64,000 bases of DNA from Aplysia californica (lineage: Eukaryota > Mollusca > Gastropoda > Aplysiida > Aplysiidae). Where the stretch lies: the NCBI RefSeq assembly GCF_000002075.1, contig NW_004797421.1, forward strand, positions 982,328 through 1,046,327, given 5' to 3'. A program made the position numbers and the translations under genes. Each line of letters opens with the position of its first letter. Positions within the stretch are counted from its first letter, which is position 1. This document shows, piece after piece, positions 47,773-58,805 of this stretch. Under the pieces are notes generated by a model. That model saw only the letters and a program-made list of their open reading frames with translations. It ran no database searches and had not been told where the DNA came from.

Positions 47773-50700
47773 TCCTTCACCACCCCCCGGTCTCTCCGCC
47801 TCTTTCCGTCTCCCCCCCCCCCCACACACACACACCTCTCATGCACACTCATACACAACGTGATGCTGTCGAAACTGTCCAGGACTGCCACCCATTGTTG
47901 AGGAGAAAAGTTGTAGTCTTAGACAGGTGGAATTCTTGGACAGTATCATTATAATGTGGGTTGTTTTTTTTAAGCAAGTGGGAAGTGGTCATTTGTGCAG
48001 GTGATTGTCTTGGACAGATGGTCTTTAGAGCATGCATATGTAGGCCCCCTACATTTACTTGTGGCTGCTTCCCCCAGGATATCATGGAGCGAGTCTTCCA
48101 CGACATGGGTCTGGGCAGTGTGACAGACCTGCACCAGTTCTACCAGCAGCGCGTGTTACAGTACCACCGGCGACTGACACAGCAGTGTGAGCAGCTGATG
48201 GCACAGCACAGCGCACAGGTCAAACAGCCACCCACAGCGTCGAAAGGAGGACGCGGCTCTCCGACAGACGGTGACACGTTACATGTGATCAGGTGAGTCT
48301 CAGTTTTGTTTTAGTAGTAAGAGTGTTGCAGCACTTGCAACACAAGTAGGTCATATAAGTGCGGAAGGTTAGAGGTGTTATTAGAGAGTAATCTACAAAG
48401 AAAAGGAGGGGGTGATAGAGACGATAGATGTTTGATAAGGAAGAAGAAGCAAACCTCACCAAGGCCCCCACCAATCGCCCAAAGGTGAGTTTTAAAATCA
48501 GACTTTAGTGTGAAACTGAATCAGCATTGTTCCAGCACATTACTTTCATAATACAGTGAGTATTGAATCCAGCCTTTTGTTTATAATGTAAGGTTATCCA
48601 AGTGTCTTAGTGTTTGTGATCAGTATTGTGTTTTGGCTTTTTCTTTCCTATTCCCTGCTATCGTCATTTTCCTCTACTTCTTTTGTATCACACTCTTGTG
48701 ACCCGCTATTTCCGGGGTGCCTTGATTGTCGAAGCAGACTTTGTGCTGCTGAAGCTAGAGAGGTGAGCAAAGTAAGTCTGATTCCCTGTAAGGACTTCTC
48801 TGTTGACATCCACCCCTTTATGCTCATATGACCTTATGTAGTTGCGAGCTCCGTAAAACTACTAAAACTGAAACAAAGGGTCTTCAACATTAGTTTGGAT
48901 ACGGGGGTCCTGGGTCTTATGGGGGATGTGAGAATCCTCAACAACTGTGGGGTATTACGGTCTTCAGCTTGTGTGAGATCCATGGGACCTCAACAGTGTG
49001 TGGGGGTATAGGGGGTCTTGAATTGTTTGTGGAGTAAGAAGGTCTTCAAGATTGTGTGGGGTATGGGGGTCTTCAGTTTTGTTTGTGGGATACAAGGGCC
49101 CTCACCACATCGTGTGTGTATGGGGGGGGAGGGGATGGGGATACTGGGGTCTTTATCATTGTGTGATACAGGGGACCTCTATATTATGTTAGGTATGGGG
49201 TCTTCAAGATTGTGTGGGTATGGGGGTATTTTGTATATATAAAAGTGGGGGGGAGGGGTCCTTATCATTGTGTAGGGTATGGAGAGTCTACAGTATTGTG
49301 TGGTTATATATTGGTAGTGTGTGTGATACAGAGGTCCTCAATATTGTGTGAGATATGGGGGTCCTCAGTATCGTGTGGAGGCACGGAGGGTCCTTAGTAT
49401 TGTATAAAAGTTTGGGGGTTTTCAACTCTGTGTTGGGTATTGGGGTTTTCCATACCGTATAGAATTGCAGGGGACCTCATTAAATCATTTTGGATACAAG
49501 GGTCCTCAGTATTGTGTGAGGTATGGGGATCCTTACTGTGACAACAGAGCCTAGTTAAGTTGAAATTGGTCCCTGAATTTTTTAACCCTTACAGCAGTGG
49601 GCTATTTTTAGCCCTCACTTCCTTCTGGCCAATGTAATTCTGGAGTCCTTGACTCCTCAGGCCCAGTAAAGACTGATTGTGTCTGTAATTTTTTGCAGAC
49701 GTCAAAACAATTTCTTTTCTGCTTTTGTTTAAAGATTTAGAAGATAGCGTGTAGAATATTTTTCAGGTCAATTGAACTAGTTGCCGAAAAAATATCCAAC
49801 TGCATTTAGGGTAGCCTTTATCCTGTTTGTGAAATACATCCAACTGGGACTGTGGGAACAACAAATCATGAGGGAAATATAACGTGACTAGGGCTGTAAG
49901 GGTTAAGTTTTGGGGGAGTTTGCTGTTGGCTGAATCTGTGTGTCACCCTTTTCTGACTAGGATCAAGGAGGAGCCTAGCGCGGAGATGCAGTTCCCTTTG
50001 CTGGATGAAAATGATGAAGTGAATGAGGCAGAGCAGCTGTTGAACATTGAGAGTAAGTGACATTATTGTTGTTTTTTTTGGTTTTAAGAAACCTTTTGTG
50101 CCACCATAGACACAATTTCAATATTTTAGAAGATACTGCTTTGACTTTGCCTTTAGTAGAAGAATAAAAAGGGACAGTGAACCTCACATCCAATGAATTT
50201 TGTTGAGTTGGATTCTTGGTTTTGCTGTTCACGTGGTTTCCACAAACACAGGGTCTAACAAATGTTTTATCTCGTACTCTCTTTCTCTTTCTTTTTTTCT
50301 CTCTAGGCAGATATTAATATCAAGTACTGGTAATACAGTTACTAATGTGTTTTCAGTCTTTTATTTCAAACACCTGAGAACAATTGTGTTTTGATGGTTG
50401 GGGGGGGGGGGGGGTGGTTCTGTGTTGTATTCTATATTTTCAGATTTTACCAATATAATGTCTATATCAATATGTCTGTCCCCGCAGATTTATGCAAATT
50501 TAGATGGCTAAATTATGCTAGACAAATACAAAATTATGCAAGTTACCGTAATGCCGTTCACGACATGTTTTGGTCTTTTTCAACTAGAATTTTCATGTTT
50601 TATGTACAGAAGAATTGAAAACAGAACATATCAGTATCAGTAATTTTTTTGTGTACAGTAGTCTCCACCTAAACGCACGCCATACATTAGCATGATCCGC

Positions 50701-53700
50701 TCAAAGGTACGCTTTCGTCATCTGACGAGTTTTTTACTATATAATTAAGATGTAGGCCTACAAACGCACAGTCACTCCCTCTAAACGCACGCTCCGATCT
50801 GCGAAACACGCCGACAGGTAAAGCTTGACAAAGGGATATTTTCACTATAACCTGCACATCCTGCGTTAGTAAGACAAGCCTAGAAAATTGGTGAGCATGC
50901 CCCTCTCGCCGGACAAAGAGAGTGATGGACAGCATTTTCACATCCAACTTTCCATTGACCCATCGATCTAGATCTAGAGGTCTAGGACTGGTCGGTGAAA
51001 AGTTTGGGGGGGGGGGGACTGAAATGTTTTTTTATTGGTCTCTGGAAATGTATCTTTGAGAGAAGGTTTCTGACTGGGGTTTGAGTGACTGTGTGTAATG
51101 TTTTGTTAGATCTAGGCCTGATGCGCCCGCAAATGCCGTAAAACACTAGGTCTAGACATGATTAAAGATTAAACAAGTAAGCCTAATCAGCTGCGCTCGA
51201 AGAACTTATAATGTACTTGTTCAACTAATCACAAGAGAAAAGTTTCTCTGAATGAGAGAATGATTCTGCATGAATTTATGGTCGTGGGTGGTCGTTCGGA
51301 AAGCCACGTGGCCATGGCCCCACAATCGCATAATCCAGCGGGGACAGATATCTGATAGGAAATTCATGCAAACATGTTCTTTGTATGCATCGCCTTTTTA
51401 ATTTAGCAGAGCTGTCTACTTCTGATCGATTTTCAGGTTTAGGCACTTTTGAGATCACTGTAGAACATGAAACTGCATCTGGGCTGACTACTGAAGTGGA
51501 TACGAGATGGACGTCTTCCCACGGAGGAAAGACCAGTGCAGCCGATGCCAGGTGAGTTTGTAGCGTGGAATAAAAGATCGTAGAGCAACTGATCCCATCT
51601 CATAGTATATGATTTTGAAGTCCACCTACTCTTAATATTTGCCTATTTATTTTCTTGTTTTCTATTTTTTTGTGTGTGTGTGTTTGTAGTGAGGTGGAAG
51701 TAGGTACCACAAACCCAAATTTCAAAATGCTTTGATCAAACATATGTTTGTTGCATCATAAAGAACTATGCAAACCATGAACTTTGGTGTTTGAATTATA
51801 GAAATCGGACAATTAAAAAAAAAATGACAGGCGTTTGAAATTTGTGGACGTCGTAAATTTTTGGCAACTTTAAAATCACGTTAAAAAGTGCGATTTTGTG
51901 AGTTCACAGAAAATATATTCAAGTACATAAAGTGTGTATTATCATTTGTTTCAACAGGTGCCAGTATAAACTATGCAAAATACCAAGATGAGGACAATCA
52001 GAGTTTAAATTAAGCCAATACAGAGACTTAAAATTGGAAAAAAATTACTCCTTGATGCATAATGTTAATTCAAAAATGCTAAAAAGACTGATTTCAGATA
52101 TCAATAAAATGGAAAGTTATTGCTGAAAAGAAATGAAACTTACAGAACATATTCACAGTAGTGCAAATTCATAGCCCAATTTTTTTCAGAGTTCTGGCAC
52201 TTCAATTTAATCAGTTATGGAACCACAAAAACGGGAAAACTGCCAATTTTGCGTTATAAACAGAAAATCACAACACGGTACACATGGCCTAAACACTTTT
52301 CAGAATAAAATCACCTAAAATCATGGTAAATTTCTGAAACTTTCCATGCCAATGTACTTTTGGACCAGGAATCCATTTCTGTTATCATTTCTGTGATAAC
52401 ATGAAGCATTACAATGATATGAGGTTAGATAAGAGAAAAAATAATAAATTATTCGGCATAATTTCAACAAAATCATCTATAACTTCTATAGAACAACAAG
52501 AAAGACGCCCAAAAGCTTCATTTCTGTGTGTTTTTGGGCCAGGAATCCATTTCTGCAATCAAATCTGAGATAAAATGAGGCATTAATAAAGTAAATATTC
52601 AACAATGACAGATCAGATACACAAACACACACAAAAACTCCTCAATTCTAATTACTTTTTTTTAATTGGAAAGAATTTCCAATTTTTTTTCAAAAATATA
52701 AAAAAATCAGGCAGAAGCTCCCGCCCGGGCAGAGCCCATTTTCGTTTCAAGACGATGATTTTTTTTCTAAAAATATAAAAATTGTGCAGAAGCTCCCGCA
52801 CGGGCAGAGCCCATTTTCAAATAAAATTAAGGCCAGGACAATTGGGGAGAGGGTGGAGGAGACACAAGTAAGTTAGATCTGCAACAAAGTTCAAATTCCC
52901 CATGGCTCATTAATCTAAAAAAAATTGGGTCTATTCAGGAATAGATCTAGCAATTCTAAAGGTACCGACTTATTTGATAATCACGTATTATATAAATGAA
53001 TGAAGCTCTCGAGTAGGAGAGTTCATTTTCAGCAGTAAACCAGCCTCTAAAAGTTGTATGAAAAAAATAATTCAATTGGTGCCGGTACTTGTTTCATGAG
53101 TCTAAATAGATATATTGACTAAAAGAAAACAATTAAATGAATTAGTTATCAAATACTTTGTCAGATATTCGCAATATTCAAGAGAATATATTCATTCATC
53201 AATGAACTAATGCCAGCTGCACCCCCTTCACAGACGAGTTCATCAAGCTTGTTATGATCTTTAAAAAGAGGTCACCATTACGGAATCATCGATAGAATTA
53301 AATGGTCACGTGACCAGAAAAAAACACCAATTTTAATGACTAAAAACAAATTGATTTAGATTTCACCATATTTTCAAGAAATTTAAGCTTCTTATCTTTC
53401 TATCCAAACCAGATTTACAACAATACTGGGTACTGAATTAATTACAGGACGCTCTGAATGAGACCACCCGTTCGCATGTTTGCGATCTCGGCTTCAAGCC
53501 CTAGCTAGATCTAGGTCAGGCAAAGGTTGATGACTTTATGAAGAACTATGTAACACTATAACAATCTAATTAACAAAATCAACTTACCGCACATCTCCTA
53601 AATATCCCTATCCATGATTGGAAGCACAATGCAGCCCTTAATATGCACTTATGTACGTGAATAGAGCGTAATCGAAAATAGGTAGTAGTGCACGTAAATA

Positions 53701-56700
53701 ATTCTTCGCCATTGCTGAATCAAGCGCGTCGCCAGAGATGGGACCAGCATGTGTGTTTACAAAAACAGGCGGCGCTAAACGGCTGCCAGGCCAATCATAG
53801 TCATTTTTGCACACGATTCCCTTGACATGTTCTACTTTTGAGTAGACCAGGGTTCTTTCGACCAATCATTTGTCAGACTTGGAGATTTCCATTCTTAAAA
53901 TAGGTTCCAAAACTCCCGATATTTCTGGGTCAACATTTAACTTTAGCAACAAGCGCTTGGTACTGGGTGAAAGTTTATTCAAAGCTCGTTCTTGCACTTT
54001 TTGTTTCATGACGATAGCAGTTATAGGCGCTTAGCGCGAAGGCTTTTTATGAAGCACCCTAAATTTTTGTCGCCGCGGCCGGCATGAAAAATGACGCGAA
54101 AAACACATTCCCGTGCATTTCGGTGACCTTTTTAGATAGCTTACTATACAATATCTCGTTCCGTGCTGTCCTCAATAGTTTGATTTTAGTTAAAAACAAT
54201 AGTTGAACTGACTTAGTTCAAAACGGGATGAAGATTGGTGTCAAATTAAAAGAGTTATGGTTGATTAAAAATGACCAAATTTCGAGCTTCCTACACGCTT
54301 TCAACTGCGCAGAGGCAGGGGTTTGTGGTACCTAGTGGAAGGGGTATAGCGTAAGTAAAATATTGAAGGACAACTGATCCCATCTCACAATATGGGACTG
54401 TGAAGTCCACCGACTCTCAACAGTATTTTCCTATCCATTTTCTGTTTTTTTAAATTTTGTGTTTTGGGGAGAGGGGAGGAAGGGTGTATCATGGAGTAAA
54501 CGATCGAAGAGCATCTCAACTGATCCACTCTCCTCATAATATGGGACTTTGAAGCTCACCTATTTCAAGGGGGGTGGGGGGGTAATAAACTTACATCTTT
54601 GAAAGTGCTATACTGCTTGTTTTATGATCAGAATTGTCTGTAGCAGATCTCTCATTGTCAACTTTTGTTGCTTCAATCTGTTTCTCCCACTGAAAAGGTA
54701 TTTTCAATAGAGCATGACCACTAAATTTAAGAGGTTTGGGAAGGATGAATTCTGAACATCAACAACATTTCACCCAAGGCAGGCAAGATAAAGCCACCTG
54801 AATTACTTAAAACAAGACTTCTACCTTTAATGTTCCCTAAAAAAAATCCTCTGATACTTCCCGCAAATAGCTGTAACGTACAGTTTAAGCTGAATGTCCT
54901 CAATCTTTGATGCCTGTAAAATTATCATCTGCTTGGTGTTCTGTCATGAAATGAATTACCTTCATGATACAATGATACCTAGAATTAGTTCCTATCCTCA
55001 GTGAGGTGTTCTTGGGTCGAATTGTTTGATAGGAGGAGAGGGGGGTAGTTTTAAATACTCCCCACCCGCTTGACTCGGTCTCATTGGAGATGAATGTTGA
55101 AGTTAAGGGTCCAGCATTTAAATGCAACCTTTTTGTAATTTCCTCAAGTTGTCCTGCCTCTTCTGCACTTCCATAGTTTATTCCTGAGCACATTTTAATT
55201 ATTGTGACCTTGAACATGGTAAAATAGAAGGCAAAAGAACCAAAGGTAGACCAAAAATAACTTACATAGAATTTAAACAGAAAGGTGATTGGAGAAGAGC
55301 AGCTTTATATACATTTTTGAGAGCACCATTGCAAGAGCTGGAAAGATTATATACCATACTATTAAATTAAATGAGGATAAGACCGAAATATTATTTCTTC
55401 GTAGCAGCGCATGCAATGAAATCGACAATATCAGAATAAACATCAATGGCCACGAAATATCAGCCCAAACTAAAATAAAAAATTTAGGTGTGGTGCTAGA
55501 TCAAGATATGTCAATGAAATACCATGTATCCAATCTTTGTAAAAATCTATATCTCCAGCTGAAGAAAATAGGGAGCATTAGAAAATATCTATCTGTTGGT
55601 GTCACCAAAACTTTAATAACATCACTTATATTGTCAAGGATTGATTATTGCAATTCCTTACTGGCTGGTGTACCTGATGAACAGTTACAACAACTACAAA
55701 GAGTACAAAATATTGCTGCCAAAATAATTACTAAAAAACTAAATCATGATCATGTGACTCCTATTTTAAAAGCATTACACTGGCTCCCAGTGAAAGAGCG
55801 TATCATATATAAAATCCGTTTAACTTGCTACAAGTGCTTAAATGATTTATCACCAGACTATCTAAAACAGCTTTTAACACCCTATGTGCCTCCTAGAACG
55901 CTCAGATCATCAAGTGACAAAACAACCCTTGTTAAGCCTAAAATAAATTACAAATCATATGGCCAACGCTCTTTTTCATATTTTGCCCCACTTGTTTGGA
56001 ATAGGCTTCCAAAAACTATCAGAGAAGCAGAAAATCTAGAAATTTTAAAGAAGAAACTAAAAGCATTTCTATTTTCATCATATTTCGATTAGACAGAATC
56101 CATTCAAGCTGTAGATCGTTGTGAGTTTGTATGTGCGTATGTGCATAATATGTACGTATGTGTGTATGTATGTGTGTGTGGTGCGTGCGTGAGTGAATAT
56201 GTGTTTGCACGAGTATGTAACACTTTGTACCTTTAAAATTGATTTGTAAATCCATAATATGTATCATGTTAAGCGCATAGAGCATTGCATAAGTGGATAT
56301 GCGCTATATAAATGCAATCCATTATTATTATTATTAATTATAGCCTTATATATTTGTTCTTTTTCTCGGTCAGACTCAAGTCATCTGCCTCAGTGGATGA
56401 AACTACGGAGGGAACAGCTTCTGTTGACGGAGCTGGGTCCACGTCAGCTATCCCAGCAACCCCGCAGTCAGTGGTGCCTTCCACACCTGTGGAGAATGTG
56501 GCCACCCCACACAGTTCTGCACCGACCCCACGTGACCCCAGCAGCCAAGAGGACGTTAACATTCAGGAGCCAGGCTCCATTTCTTCCATGGATATCTTCT
56601 CCCCATCCGTCTCAACAGCACCCAGCAAGCCCAAGAAAAAGTGAGTACGCCTGGAAATCCATACAATGTTATAAAGTTATTGTATTGTCAAATCTGCTCT

Positions 56701-58141
56701 CAGGGTCACCTGTCCAAGACAATCACCTGTACATCCAACCACATCCCACTTTCCCCCCTTGCATTTTTTACCCTATCCGTACGCCCTGGGGTCATTTTGT
56801 ACCCCTGGGATTGTATTCTTCACATTTTAAAATACTTCTAGTACGAAGATCTCTTTGAAACTTTCAGTATTTCTCAAAAAATCATTTTGACAGACTGCTA
56901 TGCAAAGCGTATCGATCAGATTAACGAGTAAATTTCCACTTTGGAAAGTGGTGGCACAGAGTTCTCCACGTCGTATGGATACGATAGTTAAAAACGACGT
57001 ACGGATAGGGTTAAAAATATGATGACACATCCAAGATGCCCACCTGTCTAAGACAACTCTTTTCACCTTAGCAATGGGTGGCCATCTTGAACAATTTTGA
57101 CTACTTATATGTTTTCATTTCTCCGCTAGGAATCTTCCTGTGTTTGCAATAATCCCTTTTCTTACCAGCTCATTTGTTCTGGGGTGTTTACTTTACCTTC
57201 ACAACCTTAGAGGATACTGGGCAGTTCAACCTGCCAGCTCATTTTGACTGTACCATCCACACCTGCCACCACAACAGTCCGCCCCACCCCCACCATATCT
57301 GATTGTGTGTACAATGTTTTTCAAAGGAGAGGGAAACGTTTAGATCTATTAATCTAGGAATCTCCATTGATAAAATTTGATAATGGAGAAAAAAAACCTT
57401 TAAAAAACAAAAAAACAACATAAATCGTGCCTTCGGTGTCATGCCTCGTGCTAAATAATAATGATTTCTGTTTAAATGACATTTTTTTGGTCCATGTCTG
57501 TTTAGATTAGATGTTGAAAACTGAAAACAGAAAGCCTGTTTATTTATATCTTTATGTGGACTTCTTGTATCATGTGGTGCAAATCAGGAATCTAAGCATG
57601 TTGTGGCCAAAGGCCTCGAACTCAGCAGATGGCTACTGGATCAGACAAAGGAGCATGTGATCTCAATGAGTCGAGCTTGTTACTTGGGTCGGTCATACCT
57701 CTATCATAAAATTTACATACATATTCTGTCTCTGCCAATTGTGAAGCCTAGTTCTTTTATCCCATTGGGTGGTGGGTGCTGTGCCCCTTGTGCTATCCAC
57801 TGTCAGTGTTATTGATGGTCAGATCTGCTTTACGACAGAATGAGGACTTCATCATGTCAGTTCGCTATGACTCGGTGTGATGTATATTTCAAGAAATGCC
57901 ATATCTCTCTGTAGCATAGTCAACATGACTCTCTCCTTCTCTGTTTCTCTTTGTGTCTCTCCCCCTTTGTCTTTCTCTTTCTGTTTTTCTCTCCCTCTCT
58001 GTCTCTCCCGTTCTCTTTTTCTCTGTCTTTCTTGCGTCAGCATTAAATGATTTTTATGCCTGAAGACATGAAGATACATTTTCTCATTTCCTTCCTAATT
58101 TATCCTTCTTGTCTTGAAATTTCCACAGAAAAAAGAGCTGA
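40393..58141 (+). CDS. SUPT7L: STAGA complex 65 kDa subunit gamma (SPT7-like), complete
   Basis: Ten exons join in frame to 439 residues (human 414): 40393-40553, 41991-42102, 43006-43118, 44143-44252, 46915-47036, 48078-48292, 49961-50052, 51437-51551, 56374-56640, 58129-58141. All introns are GT-AG. Family landmarks in order: MSSGAYWGEIPAVAD, PPLHQPS, LPSEHFQMDPLVTHSIRLIQ, then the histone-fold (BTP/Spt7-like) region at about residues 140-235 with SSESVLETLTDVCHEF, GFPDIMERVFHDMGLGSVTD and LHQFYQQRV. After it comes IKEEPSAEMQFPLLDEND, a sumoylation-like IKEE. The C-terminal ~130 residues are Ser/Thr/Pro rich and end PSKPKKKKKS. The protein pairs through its histone fold inside the SAGA/STAGA acetyltransferase coactivator in the nucleus. 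The exon 4 acceptor is the one after CATCTAC; the earlier AG breaks the family frame. Confidence 0.93.
41665..41684. repeat. Poly-C run in SUPT7L intron 1
   Basis: About 19 C in a row. Confidence 0.9.
42179..42385 (+). repeat. SINE family A-like, internally deleted
   Basis: A tRNA-like head (GGGGGTCAGTACCTCAACAG ... TGGAATTTGATCCTCGCTGA) is followed by body words of family A (AAAAATCTCAGAGGTCCCAT). Most of the family A body is missing. It lies in SUPT7L intron 2. Confidence 0.55.
42500..42604 (+). repeat. L2-like 3' tail with (ATT)n
   Basis: CATCTTGAGCTGTGTTTACA ... GTTCTATAAAAATT is followed by about 20 ATT units, typical of L2/CR1-type 3' ends. Confidence 0.6.
43915..43958 (+). repeat. 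SINE family A 3'-end fragment
   Basis: CTCATATGACCTAAAGCAGT then TGCAAGCACCATAAAACG matches the 3' end of 46041-46545. Confidence 0.5.
44890..45437 (-). repeat. SINE family A, full-length
   Basis: Minus strand. The tRNA-like head is at 45437-45362 (GGGGGCTCTCTTGGCCTATA; B box GGTTCAAATCC) and the ~450-bp body ends in a poly-A (T-run at 44898). It lies in SUPT7L intron 4 and opposes the copy at 46041. Confidence 0.85.
45838..45945. repeat. TTTTGGCAACTT low-complexity repeat
   Basis: A few degenerate copies of CAACTTTTGCCAATTTTTTG. No coding meaning. Confidence 0.5.
46041..46545 (+). repeat. SINE family A, full-length
   Basis: The tRNA-like head GGGGGCTCTCGTGGCCTAGA (A box) and GGGTTCGAATCCGG (B box) is followed by a pyrimidine-rich body and the 3' end GTGCTCATATGACCTGATGC. 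An A-run closes it at 46534-46543. It gives the clearest consensus for the family. Confidence 0.87.
47118..47335. repeat. (CT)n microsatellite in SUPT7L intron 5
   Basis: A long CT tract with CC and TT interruptions. Ser-Leu or Arg-Glu frames on either strand are artefacts. Confidence 0.95.
47430..47570. repeat. (CA)n with CATACA interruptions
   Basis: CA repeats with three copies of an ACATACATACACACTCACAC-like higher-order unit. Confidence 0.9.
47591..47670 (+). pseudogene. Decayed duplicate of SUPT7L exon 6 start
   Basis: CTCGTGGCTGCTTCCCTCAG, then GACATGGAGCGAGTCCTCCA, continues as a close copy of exon 6 at 48058-48140 (acceptor included) through ATGGGTCTGGGCAGCGTTTC and CTGCACCAGTTCT. 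The codon for Ile (ATC) after the first Asp is missing and the copy runs into a CT microsatellite. It has an acceptor but no donor. Probably a local tandem duplication. Confidence 0.85.
47697..47768. repeat. (CTGT)n/(CT)n microsatellite
   Basis: CTGTCTGT units pass into CT, directly after the exon 6 duplicate. Confidence 0.92.
47866..48035 (+). mobile_element. P1 MITE, short copy
   Basis: CTGTCGAAACTGTCCAGGAC with TGCCACCCATTGTTGAGGAG on the left and GGTGATTGTCTTGGACAGA on the right match P1 ends. It lies directly before SUPT7L exon 6. Confidence 0.6.
48305..48480 (+). repeat. Interspersed repeat family D, copy 3
   Basis: It has the same word order as 3505-3672 (AAGTGCGGAAGGTTAGAGG, GATAGATGTTTGATAAGG) plus a 5' part GTTGCAGCACTTGCAACACA that also pairs with the inverse copy at 9262. 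Confidence 0.6.
48816..48868 (+). repeat. SINE family A 3'-end fragment
   Basis: TGCTCATATGACCTTATGTA then GTTGCGAGCTCCGTAAAAC is the family A 3' end. Confidence 0.6.
48880..49545. repeat. Minisatellite, GTATGGGGGTCCTCA unit
   Basis: More than a dozen diverged units of roughly 30-45 bp share GGTATGGGGGTC(C)T and CA.(T/A)ATTGTGTG. They fill much of SUPT7L intron 6. Confidence 0.8.
49582..49906. mobile_element. TTAA-flanked MITE, piggyBac-like (T3)
   Basis: TTAA plus CCCTTACAGC on the left and GCTGTAAGGG plus TTAA on the right give a perfect 10-bp TIR and 317 bp between. It lies in SUPT7L intron 6. Confidence 0.85.
50401..50416. repeat. Poly-G run
   Basis: About 14 G in a row in SUPT7L intron 7. 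Confidence 0.85.
50657..50830 (+). mobile_element. P3-type MITE, left end
   Basis: TA then CAGTAGTCTCCACCTAAACG, with repeated AAACGCACGC words, resembles the layout of 21821-22495. A right end was not found. Confidence 0.5.
51575..51665 (+). repeat. Tandem unit copy 1 (CAACTGATCCCATCTCA)
   Basis: Related units lie at 54360-54460 and 54490-54575, sharing GATCCCATCTCA, TATGGGACT.TGAAG and TCCACC. They lie on the two sides of the 51703-54332 insertion. Confidence 0.6.
51703..54332. mobile_element. Candidate TA-flanked element with 14-bp TIR
   Basis: GGTACCACAAACCC (51703-51716) is perfectly inverted at 54319-54332, with TA on both outer sides. The 2630-bp interior has no convincing transposase frame. 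It splits a tandem-repeat array in SUPT7L intron 8. Confidence 0.55.
52690..52820. repeat. Direct duplication of GC-rich block
   Basis: GCAGAAGCTCCCGC.CGGGCAG then AGCCCATTTTC occurs twice about 75 bp apart in AT-rich surroundings. Confidence 0.75.
54360..54575 (+). repeat. Tandem units copies 2 and 3
   Basis: Two units of about 120-130 bp related to 51575-51665. Confidence 0.6.
55289..56340 (+). mobile_element. 5'-truncated L2/CR1-like LINE
   Basis: An uninterrupted frame to 56092 encodes the C-terminal part of a non-LTR reverse transcriptase: KLNEDKTEILF, IKNLGVVLDQDMSMKYHVSN, LILSRIDYCNSLLAGVPDE, LQRVQNIAAKIITKK, ALHWLPVKERIIYKIRLTCY. These blocks follow the catalytic core (the YADD box is missing through 5' truncation). 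The 3' tail GCGCTATATAAATGCAATCC runs into ATT repeats. The frame is open for about 250 codons, suggesting a young copy. It lies in SUPT7L intron 8, just before exon 9. Confidence 0.9.
56690..57115 (+). mobile_element. P1 MITE copy carrying a nested TTAA MITE
   Basis: The left portion has TCACCTGTCCAAGACAATCA and CCACTTTCCCCCC. The right portion has CCACCTGTCTAAGAC and AATGGGTGGCCATCTTGAAC. The element is split by 56771-57010. It lies in SUPT7L intron 9. Confidence 0.65.
56771..57014. mobile_element. TTAA MITE, piggyBac-like (T4), nested
   Basis: CCCTATCCGTACG (56771-56783) is perfectly inverted at 56998-57010. The right flank is TTAA and the left flank TTTA, one change away. The length is 240 bp. 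Confidence 0.75.
57116..58128. other. SUPT7L intron 9, remainder
   Basis: No further element recognised. It contains a pyrimidine-rich tract at 57925-58035. Confidence 0.6.
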
Positions 58142-58805
58142 CAGGAAACAGGGATTGAAAAAGAGGATGTAAAGATGTGTGAAAGAATGACATGTTTGTA
58201 TAGATTCGATTCCATTATCTGACTGTGTTATAGATCTAGTCAATTGTATTTTCTGTAAATATGTTTGTAGATAAAGAACATGCAGTCTGTGGTTGAATGA
58301 AAGTGCACCGTGAACTCATTTTCAAATTTGCCGTTATGAAGGTTGTTTGTAGCATTGATTTCATAGTATGTTCTTGATTTGTTACATCAGGTTTACAGCA
58401 AACTCAAACCCCACTTACTGCCTGTAGGAATTAAGACACTTGCCTCTTAATTGTTAGATCTTGAGTTTTCCCTACTCATATCCCATTGTTTTGTTCACAT
58501 AACTGCCACTTAGGAATTTCAAAAGAGGAGGAAATTCACGCGAAGGTGTACGCTCGCTCTCCGAAGACAGGGGTAAAACCAGTGAGATCCAGAGGCATGC
58601 TCTTGGAACGTCTATGTTTTTGGAAGGGAAAAGTGTTATACAGATTTGTTAACCATGTATTTGAAAAAAAACAAGACACTAACAAGCATTTGACCCAGTT
58701 TGGTGACAAAAAATTCAGTGTTTGTTGCCAGCTAGTGTCTCATAAAAAGATTTACTCACCCACCTGTTCTTATTGCGTCCCTCTCATGCATTCTATCATC
58801 TCTGT
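58142..58805. other. SUPT7L 3'UTR and intergenic
   Basis: AT-rich. No canonical AATAAA was seen soon after the stop. No gene recognised. A 152-codon frame at 58486 runs into the antisense of the transposase relic and is not credited. Confidence 0.45.

Noticed and set aside
56259-56858. 199-codon plus-strand frame
   Set aside because: Out-of-frame reading of SUPT7L exon 9. The frame 56374-56640 fits the spliced gene.
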